A stretch of 64,000 nucleotides of DNA from Arthrobacter sp. CDRTa11 (GCF_026427775.1 NZ_CP044532.1:558001-622000); one strand, 5' to 3'; shown: positions 42,283 through 51,279, counted from the stretch's first letter. Notes: a model not told the origin generated them from the letters alone. Made by a program: numbers and translations.

Positions 42283-43749
42283 ATGCATACCACTGCCAGG
42301 CAGACGGATGCCGCATCAGCGGCCACGCCGATACCAGCCACGCCAACACGGCCCACCCACGTCACCGGGGACGGTTCCGGGGTCACCATCAGGGATCCAC
42401 GCAGCGGCGAGACCCTGTGGACAGTTCCGGAGGCTGAACCCCATACAGTAACCGAAGCCGTGGATGTGGCACGCAAGACCGCAGCCGAATGGGCCTTCAC
42501 CGCCGCCGCGGAGAGGGGTTCGCGCCTGCGGGCGGCGGCCCGGGCGCTCGAGGACGCCGCCCATGAGCTGGCCGGGCTCAACAGCAGTGAGACGGGACGC
42601 CCCCTGGAGGAAGCCCTGGGCGGGATCGCCGCCGGGGTTTCCACCCTGGAGCAGTACGCCGAGCTCGGACCCCTGCACCGGGGGCGCAGCCTCAGGGGCA
42701 ACAGCCTGGCCTCGGACTACACGGTGGCAGAGCCGCGTGGAGTGGCCGTTCTGCTGACGCCCTGGAACGATCCCGTGGCGGTTGCCTGCGGGCTGATCGG
42801 TGCCGCCCTGGCCACCGGCAACACGGTGATACACAAACCCAGCGAACGTTGCCCCCGGTTAGGCGAAGCACTGGGAGAGGTGCTCGCTCCGGCCTTCCCG
42901 CCGGGAGTGCTGCTGACCGTCTCCGGCGGTGCCGGCGTGGGTGCCCTGCTGACAAACGCGGGGGTGGACGTCATCGCGCATGTGGGTTCCAGCGCATCGG
43001 GCGCCCGGATCGCAGCGGCCGCCGCGGCCACCGGCGCGCACTTCATTCGTGAAAACGGCGGCAATGATCCGCTCCTGGTGGACCGCGATGTGGACCCTGT
43101 GTGGGCTGCCGAGCAGGCGGCGATCGGTGCCTTCGCCAACAGCGGCCAGATCTGCACTTCAGTGGAGCGGATCTACGTTCATGAGGCTATTGCCGATGAG
43201 TTCTGCGCCGCACTGGAAGCCGAAGCCGCCCTCCGCAACGGCAACGGCACCGTGGCACCACTGGTGGACACGCGGCTGCGGGAAGCTGTCCACGCCCAGG
43301 TTGCCGAAGCGGTGAAGCTTGGTGCGCACGCCGTGGAAGGCGGCGCCGTTCCGGACGGGCCGGGCGCCCACTACCCGGCCACCGTCCTGCTGGGCTGCAC
43401 CGGGAGCATGCAGGTGATGACCGAGGAAACCTTCGGGCCGGTGGCACCCGTGCAAGTGGTATCAACTTTCGCAGAAGGGCTGCGGGAGGCCTGCAGCGGC
43501 CGGTTCGGGCTTGCCGCCACGGTACTCACGGGGAGCATCGCCCATGCGCAGCAGGCCATTGCCTCCCTTCCCGTAGGGACCGTGAAGGTCAATGAGGTGT
43601 TTGGCGGCGCCCCCGGAGGTTCAGCGCAACCCCGCGGCGACAGCGGCGAAGGCTTCGGCTACGGACCCGAGCTTTTGGATGAGTTCACCCGGGTGAAAGT
43701 GGTGCACGTCGCTGCGCCGCCCGTGACGCTGGATCAGGGCACACCATGA
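42283..43749 (+). CDS. Aldehyde dehydrogenase family protein
   Basis: 488 aa from ATG 42283 (CGGAGGAG upstream). NAD(P)-dependent ALDH: Glu257 in RENGGNDPLLV and the nucleophile Cys291 in SGQICTSVERIYV are both present; VLLTPWNDPVAVACGLIGAAL is the typical cofactor-binding region, TEETFGPVAPV near the C-terminus. The substrate is unknown. Its stop overlaps the start of the second HldE gene by 4 bp, so in this cluster it may oxidise an aldehyde form of a sugar intermediate (inference). Confidence 0.88.
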   Translation: MHTTARQTDAASAATPIPATPTRPTHVTGDGSGVTIRDPRSGETLWTVPEAEPHTVTEAVDVARKTAAEWAFTAAAERGSRLRAAARALEDAAHELAGLNSSETGRPLEEALGGIAAGVSTLEQYAELGPLHRGRSLRGNSLASDYTVAEPRGVAVLLTPWNDPVAVACGLIGAALATGNTVIHKPSERCPRLGEALGEVLAPAFPPGVLLTVSGGAGVGALLTNAGVDVIAHVGSSASGARIAAAAAATGAHFIRENGGNDPLLVDRDVDPVWAAEQAAIGAFANSGQICTSVERIYVHEAIADEFCAALEAEAALRNGNGTVAPLVDTRLREAVHAQVAEAVKLGAHAVEGGAVPDGPGAHYPATVLLGCTGSMQVMTEETFGPVAPVQVVSTFAEGLREACSGRFGLAATVLTGSIAHAQQAIASLPVGTVKVNEVFGGAPGGSAQPRGDSGEGFGYGPELLDEFTRVKVVHVAAPPVTLDQGTP

Positions 43750-45383
43750 GCCCGCTGGACCGCACGGGTGGACGGGACCTTGCCGGCTCAAGGGACTGTG
43801 CCAACTCAAGGGACCTGGCCGGCGAGCGCGCACTGTCCGGATCGCTGCCGAGGCGGATTGCTGCCGAACACCCCGCCGTGATGGTCATTGGCGACGTGAT
43901 GCTGGACGGCTGGTGGAGCGGCAGCATCGAACGGCTGTGCCGGGAGGCGCCCGCACCCGTGGTTGACATCACCACGCGGGATTTCGCTCCCGGCGGTGCT
44001 GCGAACACGGCCATGAACCTGGCTGCCCTGGGTGCCCGGGTGTCTGTTGCAGGCATCATCGGTACCGACGACGCCGGCGTGGTCCTGCGGGAAAAGCTGG
44101 TGGAGGCGGGCATCGACGTCCGGCACCTGCACAGCCACCCAGCCATGGTCACCACCACCAAGATCCGGATCAGCAGCGGCGGGCAGGTGCTCCTGCGCAT
44201 CGATGACTGCGCCAAGGCCGTTCCGGAAGAGGCGCTGGCAGCGCTGGCCGCTTCGGTGGGAGCCGCCGTCGGCCACCAGGATGCCGTTATGGTTTGCGAT
44301 TACGGAACCGGAGTCCTGGCGGACCCGGTCCGCGGCAGCCTGGTCGAAGCTCTGGCCCGCCCGGAATTGGAGAGGCAGGAGCCGCATGCACCGGAACCGG
44401 AGGTGGCCGCACAGGCAGGAGCAGCAGGCACGCTTGGTACCCGGCCGCTGACGGTCATCGACGCGCACGACCCCCGCCTGTGGGCCGGGCTGCGTCCCGA
44501 CCTGGCCACCCCCAACGCGCAGGAAGCCGCGCGGATGCTTGGCGTGCGCCTGCCGGAGGGTGCTGAACGGATCGACGCGGTGAGCGCGAACCGGGAGGCG
44601 TTGCTGGAGGCCAGCGGAGCCAGCTCCCTGGTGGTCACGCTGGACCGGGACGGAACAGTACTGTTCTCGGCCGGCGGCGGCACGCACCGGACCTGGGCCC
44701 GGCCGGCCGCGGAGAAGCAGGCCTCCGGCGCCGGTGACACGTTTGTGGCGGCGCTGACGGTTGCCCGCTCGGCAGGACTTCCGCTGACGGCGAGCCTGGA
44801 CCTGGCGCAGGCAGCCGCGGACGTGGTTGTCCACCAGCCGGGGACCTCCGTCTGCAGCACTGCGCAGCTGAGCCGGCACCTGGAGAGCTTCGCGGATACC
44901 GCGCTTGGCGTGGAGGAACTGGACCGGCAGCTGGAGGTGCACCGCGCCCAGGGCCAGCGGATCGTGCTGACCAACGGCTGCTTCGACGTGCTGCACAGCG
45001 GCCACACCAGGTACCTCAACCAGGCCAAGCAGCTCGGGGATGTGCTGGTGGTGGCGCTGAACAGTGACGACTCCGTGCGCAGGCTCAAGGGCCCGGGCCG
45101 GCCTATCAATACCGTGGCTGACCGCGCTGCCGTGATCGCCGCCCTCAGCTGTGTGGACTACGTGACGGTTTTTGATACGCCCACGGCCAGCCCGCTGATC
45201 TCCCAACTCCGGCCCGAGGTCTACGCCAAGGGCGGGGACTACACGCCGGAGATGCTGGCGGAGACGGCGGCTGTGGAGGAGTACGGCGGACGGGTGGCCA
45301 TCCTGGACTATGTCGCGGAACGCTCCACCACGGCCGTGGTCCAGCGGATCCGCGAGGGCAAAGGGGCAGAGCAGACCAACTAG
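43746..45383 (+). CDS. hldE: Bifunctional HldE-type heptose kinase / adenylyltransferase (copy 2)
   Basis: 545 aa. After a short repetitive N-terminus (RDLAGSRDCANSRDLAG) comes a canonical HldE: kinase domain (PVVDITTRDFAPGGAANTAMNLAALGA; catalytic GAGDT near residue 330) and nucleotidyltransferase domain (about 400-545: TNGCFDVLHSGHTRYLNQAKQ with HSGH, VALNSDDSVRRLKGPGRPI, YAKGGDY). It phosphorylates heptose-7-phosphate and, after GmhB, transfers a nucleotide. This copy is closer to Gram-negative HldE than copy 1. Coupled to the ALDH by ATGA. Confidence 0.9.
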   Translation: MSPLDRTGGRDLAGSRDCANSRDLAGERALSGSLPRRIAAEHPAVMVIGDVMLDGWWSGSIERLCREAPAPVVDITTRDFAPGGAANTAMNLAALGARVSVAGIIGTDDAGVVLREKLVEAGIDVRHLHSHPAMVTTTKIRISSGGQVLLRIDDCAKAVPEEALAALAASVGAAVGHQDAVMVCDYGTGVLADPVRGSLVEALARPELERQEPHAPEPEVAAQAGAAGTLGTRPLTVIDAHDPRLWAGLRPDLATPNAQEAARMLGVRLPEGAERIDAVSANREALLEASGASSLVVTLDRDGTVLFSAGGGTHRTWARPAAEKQASGAGDTFVAALTVARSAGLPLTASLDLAQAAADVVVHQPGTSVCSTAQLSRHLESFADTALGVEELDRQLEVHRAQGQRIVLTNGCFDVLHSGHTRYLNQAKQLGDVLVVALNSDDSVRRLKGPGRPINTVADRAAVIAALSCVDYVTVFDTPTASPLISQLRPEVYAKGGDYTPEMLAETAAVEEYGGRVAILDYVAERSTTAVVQRIREGKGAEQTN

Positions 45384-45425
45384 CGTCAACTAAAGTTGAG
45401 CCATGACTGAAGCGGGGCACGGGTA

Positions 45426-46337
45426 ATGGCAAAACGCGGCAGGTCAGGAGGCCGCGCCAGTGGAGGTTCGACGGCGGGCGTTGTGGAAGTGCCCAAGGGC
45501 ACCCGGCCGGACGGCCCTGTTGAGGGCGTCTATTACATCGATACCGGCGACTGCCAGCTGATTGCTGACCAGGACAACTCCAACGGCTGGCTCCTGAAGA
45601 TCAACGGCGTGATGAGCTCCCACATAGACCTCGCCGACCCGCTCTTTCTGGACTTCGAATACATGCGCTGGATGGCGGCGCTCATTGAATCACGGTGGCC
45701 GCCGAAACCAAAGACAGGCCAGCCCGCGCGGCTTCGCGGCCTGCATCTTGGCGGCGGCGCCTGCTCCCTGGCACGCTACTTTCACGCCGCCTACCCCGAT
45801 GCCCGCCAGGTGGTGGTGGAGCTGGACGGAAAACTGGCCGAGTACGTCCGCGGCTGGTTTGACCTTCCCAAGGCTCCGCTGCTCCGTCTTCGGGTGGGCG
45901 AGGCCCGCGAAGTGACCGAAACCCTCACGCCTGACACCCGCGACTTCATCATCAGGGATGTCTTTGCCGGGTCGTTGACGCCGCGGGCACTGACCACGGC
46001 GGAGTTCAACGAACACATCCGGCGGGTCCTGGCTCCGGGCGGCATGTATGTGGTCAACTCCGGCGACGCCCCCAACCTGCTGAATGCCCGGGAGGACGCG
46101 GCCACCATCGCAGCCTCCTTTGAGCACACGATGATCATCGCCGATCCTGCCATGCTGAAAGGCCGCCGCTACGGGAACATGGTGATGGCCGGCAGCGATG
46201 TCCCGTTCGACGGCGACCCGCAGCTGGCCCGCAAGCTCTTGGGCGGGGCGGTGCCGGCGCATATCTGGGATGACGCCCAGGTGCGCGCCTTCGCCGCAGG
46301 GTCACCGGTCCGCCACGACCCTCTCGCGTCCGCCTAG
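45426..46337 (+). CDS. Spermidine-synthase-like methyltransferase fold protein
   Basis: 303 aa from ATG 45426. A Rossmann-type SAM/aminopropyl domain: RGLHLGGGACSLARYFHAAYP (glycine motif), VVVELDGKLAEYVRGWF, then IIRDVFAGSLTPRALTTAEF, VLAPGGMYVVN. Members are annotated as spermidine-synthase-like or fused-MFS synthase, but no polyamine-specific residue set is certain here. Basic, disordered N-terminus (KRGRSGGRASGG). 42 bp after hldE; its stop overlaps the convergent LysR gene by 36 bp. Confidence 0.8.
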   Translation: MAKRGRSGGRASGGSTAGVVEVPKGTRPDGPVEGVYYIDTGDCQLIADQDNSNGWLLKINGVMSSHIDLADPLFLDFEYMRWMAALIESRWPPKPKTGQPARLRGLHLGGGACSLARYFHAAYPDARQVVVELDGKLAEYVRGWFDLPKAPLLRLRVGEAREVTETLTPDTRDFIIRDVFAGSLTPRALTTAEFNEHIRRVLAPGGMYVVNSGDAPNLLNAREDAATIAASFEHTMIIADPAMLKGRRYGNMVMAGSDVPFDGDPQLARKLLGGAVPAHIWDDAQVRAFAAGSPVRHDPLASA

Positions 46338-47231
46338 CCCCCGGCCCAGCAGTTTCTCGCGGTGTGCCGCCGTCTGGTCCCGCAGCGCCTGCACCACGGC
46401 GGCAACCGCAGGGCGGCGCATCGAATCGGGGCGCAGCACCATCCAATAGGGGAGCAGTTCGGCGAAGTCCTCGGGCAGCAGCCGGACCAGATCCGAGTGG
46501 AGATCACCCATGAAACAGGGCAGGAATCCGATGCCGGCGCCGGCCCGGGTGGCCTCCACATGCACAAAGACGTTGGTGGACGTTAGCCCGTCACGCATGG
46601 CCGGGACAAGGCGCCGCGGGGCGTCCAGGTCATCAACCTGAAGCATGGAATCCACAAAGTAGACCAAGGGGTGCTCAGACAGGTCAGCCACGGTGGCAGG
46701 GGTTCCGTTCTCCTCCAGGTACGAGCGCGAGGCATACATGCCCAGCATGTAGTCGCCCAACCTGACGGCCTCGGCCCGGTGGACCTGTGGTTCACCCACC
46801 ACCACCTCGATGTCCAGCCCGGAACGCTGCTGCAGCGCCCGCCGGGTCATGGTCACCACTTCCACGCTGAGCCCCGGATGTTCACGGCGGAGCCCGGCCA
46901 CGGCGGGAGCGGCGATGTAGGCGCTGAAGCCGTCTGTCGCCGTCATGCGGACGACGCCGGTGATGGGGTCCGGCGCCCTGCCTGCCGGTCCCAGCGCACT
47001 CACCGCAGCCTCCACCTGTTCGGCTGCCCGCACCGCCTGGGTGCCAAGGTCCGTCAGCTCCCAGCCGCCCGCCGCCCGGGCCAGGACCCGGCCGCCAAGG
47101 GCCTTCTCCAGGGCCGCTATCCGGCGTGACACAGTGGTGTGGTTGAGGCCCAACGCCTGGGCCGCCGTCGTAAATTTAGCTGAGCGGGAAACCGCCAGCA
47201 GTACCAGCAGGTCATCCGGGTTGGCATTCAT
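46302..47231 (-). CDS. LysR-family transcriptional regulator
   Basis: 309 aa from ATG 47231, where the protein begins in standard LysR fashion (MNANPDDLLVLLAVSRSAKFTTAAQALGL split at start); an ATG at 47249 is also possible. The winged HTH is about 1-60 (LGLNHTTVSRRIAALE), the effector domain follows. Divergent from the MHS transporter gene, which it probably regulates. The 130-bp shared region carries three GTGCAC-containing sites. Its 3' end overlaps the convergent spermidine-synthase-like gene by 36 bp. Confidence 0.88.
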   Translation of the reverse strand: MNANPDDLLVLLAVSRSAKFTTAAQALGLNHTTVSRRIAALEKALGGRVLARAAGGWELTDLGTQAVRAAEQVEAAVSALGPAGRAPDPITGVVRMTATDGFSAYIAAPAVAGLRREHPGLSVEVVTMTRRALQQRSGLDIEVVVGEPQVHRAEAVRLGDYMLGMYASRSYLEENGTPATVADLSEHPLVYFVDSMLQVDDLDAPRRLVPAMRDGLTSTNVFVHVEATRAGAGIGFLPCFMGDLHSDLVRLLPEDFAELLPYWMVLRPDSMRRPAVAAVVQALRDQTAAHREKLLGRGLGGRERVVADR

Positions 47232-47236
47232 ATCTG

Positions 47237-47291
47237 CAATTGTGCACATGAGAGGTGCTCTTTTGGTTATTGAGTGCACATGTTTGTGCAG
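47237..47291. promoter_or_regulatory. GTGCAC-containing sites in LysR/transporter intergenic region
   Basis: TGTGCACA (47241-47248, perfect palindrome), GTGCAC (47274-47279) and TTTGTGCAG (47283-47291) lie between LysR and the transporter. Close spacing is compatible with LysR recognition and activation sites; the identity of the boxes is a guess. Confidence 0.4.
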
Positions 47292-47361
47292 CAATACTCG
47301 GGGGAGCCATTAGTGCTGTGAACCACGGCACGTGTCAATGTGGACACTAAGGAGAAACCCC

Positions 47362-48744
47362 ATGAGCGTAGAGCAGCGCTCGGCAGACAATGCCGCCGGA
47401 TCCGCATCCAAGGGATCCGGACTCAAAAAGATTGTGGCCGCCTCCATGGTGGGCACCGTAGTGGAATGGTATGAATTCTTCCTCTACGCCACCGCCGCCA
47501 CCCTGGTGTTCGGGAAGTACTTCTTCCCTGCCACCGGCAACGAACTCGACGGCATCATCCAGGCCTTCCTCACCTACGCGGTGGGCTTTGTGGCACGTCC
47601 GCTGGGCGGAATCGTGTTCGGCCAGATCGGTGACAAGCTGGGCCGCAAGCCCACGCTGCAGCTGACCATCGTCATCGTAGGCGTTGCCACGTTCCTGATG
47701 GGCTGCCTCCCGGGCTTCGCCGACATCGGCTACCTGGCCCCGGCCCTGCTGGTGGCCCTGCGCTTTATCCAGGGTTTCGCCCTCGGCGGCGAATGGGGCG
47801 GCGCGGTGCTGCTGGTTGCCGAACACAGCCCCAACAAGTCCCGGGGGTTCTGGTCCAGCTGGCCGCAGGCCGCGGTCCCGGTGGGCAACCTGCTGGCCAC
47901 GCTGGTGCTGTTCATCATGTCAACCGCCCTCAGCCCTGAAGCTTTCCTGGGTTGGGGCTGGCGGGTAGCGTTCTGGCTCTCCGCCGTGATCGTGTTCGTG
48001 GGCTACTACATCCGCACCCACGTCACCGAGGCCCCCATCTTCCTGGAAGCCAAGGCCCTGGTGGAGAAGGAGCAGGCTGTCAGCTACGGCGTCTTCGAGG
48101 TGGTCCGCAAATACCCCAAGGGCATCCTGCAGGCCATGGGACTCCGGTTCGCGGAGAACATCATGTACTACCTCGTGGTCAGCTTTGCCATCGTGTACCT
48201 CAAGAGCGTTCACAAGTACGACACCTCATCCCTCCTGCTGGCCCTGCTGATCGCCCACGTCATCCACTTCCTGGTCATCCCGCAGGTGGGGCGGCTGGTG
48301 GACTCGCTGGGACGGAAGCCCGTCTACCTGTTCGGCGCCATCGCCGGTGCTGCCTGGCCGTTCTTCGCCTTCCCGATGTTCGATACCCGCAATGCTGTGG
48401 TGATCGTCCTGGCCGTGACCATCGGACTGTGCCTGCATGCGTTTATGTATGCCGGCCAGCCCGCCATCATGGCCGAGCTCTTCCCCACCAGGATGCGCTA
48501 CTCGGGGGTGTCGCTCGGTTCGCAGGTGACGTCCATCTTCGCCGGTTCCCTCGCCCCGCTGCTGGCCACCCAGTGGCTCAAGGACACGGGCTCCTGGGTC
48601 CCCACCGCCATCTACCTCGTGGTGGCCTGCGCCATCACCACAGTGGCGGTGCTGAGCCTCAAGGAGACCAAGGGCATCGCCCTGGAGGAAGTGGACAAGG
48701 CCGACGCCGCCCGCGAGGGACTGCTTCCGGCAGGCACCCGCTGA
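47362..48744 (+). CDS. MHS-family MFS transporter
   Basis: 460 aa from ATG 47362 (AAGGAG upstream). 12-helix metabolite:H+ symporter family: VGTVVEWYEFFLYATAATLVFG, RPLGGIVFGQIGDKLGRKP (loop 2-3 motif), and GFALGGEWGGAVLLVAEHSP (the MHS hallmark). Substrates in this family are small carboxylates, betaine or shikimate. The next gene is a 3-hydroxybutyrate-dehydrogenase-like SDR, so 3-hydroxybutyrate or a related acid is the natural guess. Confidence 0.9.
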   Translation: MSVEQRSADNAAGSASKGSGLKKIVAASMVGTVVEWYEFFLYATAATLVFGKYFFPATGNELDGIIQAFLTYAVGFVARPLGGIVFGQIGDKLGRKPTLQLTIVIVGVATFLMGCLPGFADIGYLAPALLVALRFIQGFALGGEWGGAVLLVAEHSPNKSRGFWSSWPQAAVPVGNLLATLVLFIMSTALSPEAFLGWGWRVAFWLSAVIVFVGYYIRTHVTEAPIFLEAKALVEKEQAVSYGVFEVVRKYPKGILQAMGLRFAENIMYYLVVSFAIVYLKSVHKYDTSSLLLALLIAHVIHFLVIPQVGRLVDSLGRKPVYLFGAIAGAAWPFFAFPMFDTRNAVVIVLAVTIGLCLHAFMYAGQPAIMAELFPTRMRYSGVSLGSQVTSIFAGSLAPLLATQWLKDTGSWVPTAIYLVVACAITTVAVLSLKETKGIALEEVDKADAAREGLLPAGTR

Positions 48745-48796
48745 GCTGCTCGGACGGCCGGACGTGGTTGATGACGGGTTGATGGACGGGAACACG

Positions 48797-49564
48797 ATGG
48801 GAACCGTAACTGCTATGGAAAACACACTGAACGGCCGCAAGGCCCTGGTGACGGGCGGCGCCAGCGGAATCGGCGCCGCGTGCGTCCGGGACCTGGCCGC
48901 CCGCGGGGCGAAGGTGGTGGTGGCCGACGTCGACAGTGACGGTGCTGCCGCCCTCGCCGATGAAGTGGGCGGCACTGCCTGGGCCGTTGACCTGCTGGAC
49001 ATGGACAAGCTCGCCACCGTGAGCCTGGACTGCGACATCCTGGTGAACAACGCCGGGATCCAGCGGATCAGCCCCATCGAGGAGTTTGATCCGACGGAGT
49101 TCCGCCGCATCATCGCCCTGATGCTGGAGGCGCCCTTCCTGCTGATCCGGGCCGCCCTGCCGCACATGTACGCCAACGGGTTCGGCCGCATCATCAACGT
49201 GTCCTCCGTGCACGGCATCCGGGCCTCACCGTTCAAGAGCGCCTACGTTTCCGCCAAGCACGGACTGGAAGGTCTCAGCAAAGTGACGGCGCTCGAAGGC
49301 GGGGAGCACGGGGTCACCTCCAACTGCGTCAGCCCCGGATACGTCCGCACTCCGCTTGTAGAGAAGCAGATCGCGGACCAGGCCCTGGTGCATGGCATCC
49401 CGGAGTCTGAGGTCCTGGCCAGGGTGATGCTTACCGAATCGGCCGTGAAACGGCTGGTGGAACCGGAGGAGGTGGCATCACTGGTGTCCTGGCTGGCCTC
49501 GGATCAGGCCGGCATGGTCACCGGCGCCAGTTACACCATGGACGGCGGCTGGTCCGCCCGGTAG
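48797..49564 (+). CDS. SDR, 3-hydroxybutyrate dehydrogenase-like
   Basis: 255 aa from ATG 48797; ATG 48782 and 48815 and GTG 48764 are alternatives. Classical SDR: GGASGIGAACVRDLA, NNAGIQ, IINVSSVHGI (Ser), YVSAKHG (Tyr/Lys), and NCVSPGYVRTPLVEKQIADQA, a segment characteristic of 3-hydroxybutyrate dehydrogenases. It oxidises (R)-3-hydroxybutyrate to acetoacetate with NAD+ (family knowledge). Follows the transporter by about 50 bp in the same orientation, forming an uptake-plus-oxidation unit under LysR. Confidence 0.85.
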   Translation: MGTVTAMENTLNGRKALVTGGASGIGAACVRDLAARGAKVVVADVDSDGAAALADEVGGTAWAVDLLDMDKLATVSLDCDILVNNAGIQRISPIEEFDPTEFRRIIALMLEAPFLLIRAALPHMYANGFGRIINVSSVHGIRASPFKSAYVSAKHGLEGLSKVTALEGGEHGVTSNCVSPGYVRTPLVEKQIADQALVHGIPESEVLARVMLTESAVKRLVEPEEVASLVSWLASDQAGMVTGASYTMDGGWSAR

Positions 49565-49616
49565 GTGCCGGCCGGCGAGCGCCATGGAGGCTGCAGGGCC
49601 GTCCCGGCCTGTACAT

Positions 49617-49877
49617 CTAGTCCAGGCGTTTCAGCTGGCGGTGATCGTAAAAGAGGATGCCGTGGCTGGTTTTCACCCCTACAGAGGTTCCGCTCAGCGA
49701 AACCACCACACCGTCGTGACGGCCGTTGAAGGGGTCATCTCCCATCACCGCCTCACCGATCTTGTAAGGACAGGATGGGCGTGGAACCGTGCGCATACGG
49801 TTCCACGCCTTTTCCACCAGGCCCGCCGGACTGGCCGGGAGTTGTTCGTGGACGCGATTCCGGGCAGCTTTGGCCAT
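49617..49877 (-). CDS. Hypothetical protein
   Basis: 86 aa from ATG 49877, which has GAAGGAG at suitable spacing; the longer frame to 49994 lacks a start site. Basic N-terminal half (AKAARNRVHEQL), then a beta-rich half (KIGEAVMGDDPFNGRHDGVVVSL, GVKTSHGILFYDHRQLKRLD) resembling a small SH3-like/KOW fold. No family assigned. Confidence 0.55.
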   Translation of the reverse strand: MAKAARNRVHEQLPASPAGLVEKAWNRMRTVPRPSCPYKIGEAVMGDDPFNGRHDGVVVSLSGTSVGVKTSHGILFYDHRQLKRLD

Positions 49878-50132
49878 GGATACCACTCCTTCAGGGCGAC
49901 GTCGTCGCTCACTGGCGGTGCAGGTGCCGGAACGCACCCAGCTGAGGATGGTCCTCCTATTCCGGCTGGCACCTACAAAACAATGTACCGACAAATCACA
50001 TCAGTAACATCAATAACATCTACCCCAATTTCCCCACGGGTCTACTGAGATTGCGCGGCACGGAGTACTCGCTTTTGGCGTGACGGCCACTTGTACCGGG
50101 CGGCGGATGCGGCTGTCTGTCGCAGGATCAAT

Positions 50133-50624
50133 CTATGGCTGGACTAAATACCTGAGGTTGACGTCCAACTCGGCGGTAGAAGGACGGTTCGCCTTGTCCG
50201 GGCCCTGGCCCGGGGCCGGTGCTTGAGCAGGAGTCGAAGCCGAAGTCGGAGGCGGCGCGGAGGCGGCGCACAGCATCTCGGCCACCTCTGCCAGCTCCTT
50301 GGGCCGGAAGGGCTTGGTCAAATAGGCTGCGGCGCCGGAAGCCATTCCTGCCAGCAAGTCATCGGAGTCCGATCGTGCCGTCAGGAACAACAGCGGAGCA
50401 TTGGTCAGTTCCCGAAGGGCTCGCGCCACCACGTGGCCGTCTGCGTCGGGCAGGCCCAGGTCCAGGGTGACCAAGGACAATGAAGGATCACCCGCCGCCG
50501 CAATGGCCTCAGCGCCCGTGCCCACCGCCCGCACTTCGAAGCCTGCGCGGGTCAGGACCAGCGTGATCAGTCCCCGGATGTCCTCGTCATCCTCGATGAC
50601 GAGACAGACGCGTCGATTTTCCAT
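50133..50624 (-). CDS. Stand-alone response regulator receiver protein
   Basis: 163 aa from ATG 50624. CheY-like REC domain (1-about 115): acidic pair EDDED, phospho-acceptor Asp in LVTLDLGLPDADG, Thr in LFLTARSD, Lys in YLTKPF. A Pro/Ala-rich linker (PPPTSASTPAQAPAPGQG) and short tail follow, but no DNA-binding output domain. No sensor kinase is nearby, so partner and output are unknown. Confidence 0.88.
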   Translation of the reverse strand: MENRRVCLVIEDDEDIRGLITLVLTRAGFEVRAVGTGAEAIAAAGDPSLSLVTLDLGLPDADGHVVARALRELTNAPLLFLTARSDSDDLLAGMASGAAAYLTKPFRPKELAEVAEMLCAASAPPPTSASTPAQAPAPGQGPDKANRPSTAELDVNLRYLVQP

Positions 50625-50786
50625 ACCAGCCCCCCGGCCCTTTACTGCCACCAGTTTATGGCAGCCCATGGCGATGCAGGCTAATTCTTCCCAGAATGAA
50701 CAAAACCTCCCCCACCTGGCCCCCCGCCGCCGAGCCCGCAGTCTCCGGACGGGAGCATCGAAGTTGCATACCTTGGTCTAGAACTA

Positions 50787-50815
50787 TTGACACCATGTCA
50801 AAGTTTCTTTACTTT
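50787..50815 (+). promoter_or_regulatory. Promoter with inverted repeat over -35
   Basis: TTGACA (50787-50792), 17-base spacer, TACTTT (50810-50815). The -35 box is one arm of the perfect repeat TTGACAccaTGTCAA (50787-50801). It lies 36 bp before the membrane-protein/XRE/oxidoreductase operon, so the XRE protein may repress its own promoter (inference). Confidence 0.65.
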
Positions 50816-50850
50816 AGTCATGTCAGCTTTGTTTTACATCCGGAGTGAAA

Positions 50851-51279
50851 ATGTCCTACGAGGAAAAGAGCGCCTGGATCATGGGTGTGGTGGCCGTGGG
50901 CTCTTATGGCATCTACCTCGCCATCATCCTGGGCCAGGCCCGAACCACCCCCCTCACCGACGTCGCGTATGTCTCGCCGCTGTTGTGGACGGTCGGTGCC
51001 TCCATCCTGGTATCCATCGCGCTGCATGCCGTGATGGGCATTTCGGCGCCTAGGGAGGCGGGCAGGAAGGACCAGCGTGACAGGGAAATCTATCGGTTCG
51101 GCGAGTACATCGGGCAGTCCTTTGTGGTGATCGGCGGAGTGGCGGCACTGCTGATGGCCATGGCTGAACTGGACCACTTCTGGATTGCCAACGTGATCTA
51201 TCTGATGTTCGTCCTCTCGGCCATCCTGGGCGCGGTGGCAAAGATTGTCGCTTACCGGAGGGGATTCCAGCCGTGGTGA
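50851..51279 (+). CDS. Hypothetical four-helix membrane protein
   Basis: 142 aa from ATG 50851 (CCGGAGTGAAA upstream; GTG 50845 possible). Four predicted helices at about 8-28, 45-65, 87-107 and 112-132. Charged loop APREAGRKDQRDREIYRFGEY between helices 2 and 3 (cytoplasmic by charge). No family named with confidence. The stop overlaps the XRE start, so membrane protein and regulator are translated together. Confidence 0.75.
   Translation: MSYEEKSAWIMGVVAVGSYGIYLAIILGQARTTPLTDVAYVSPLLWTVGASILVSIALHAVMGISAPREAGRKDQRDREIYRFGEYIGQSFVVIGGVAALLMAMAELDHFWIANVIYLMFVLSAILGAVAKIVAYRRGFQPW

Noticed and set aside
43806..45389. 527-aa open frame on the minus strand opposite hldE
   Set aside because: Shadow of the GC-rich HldE gene; no family features and the plus strand has complete HldE motifs.
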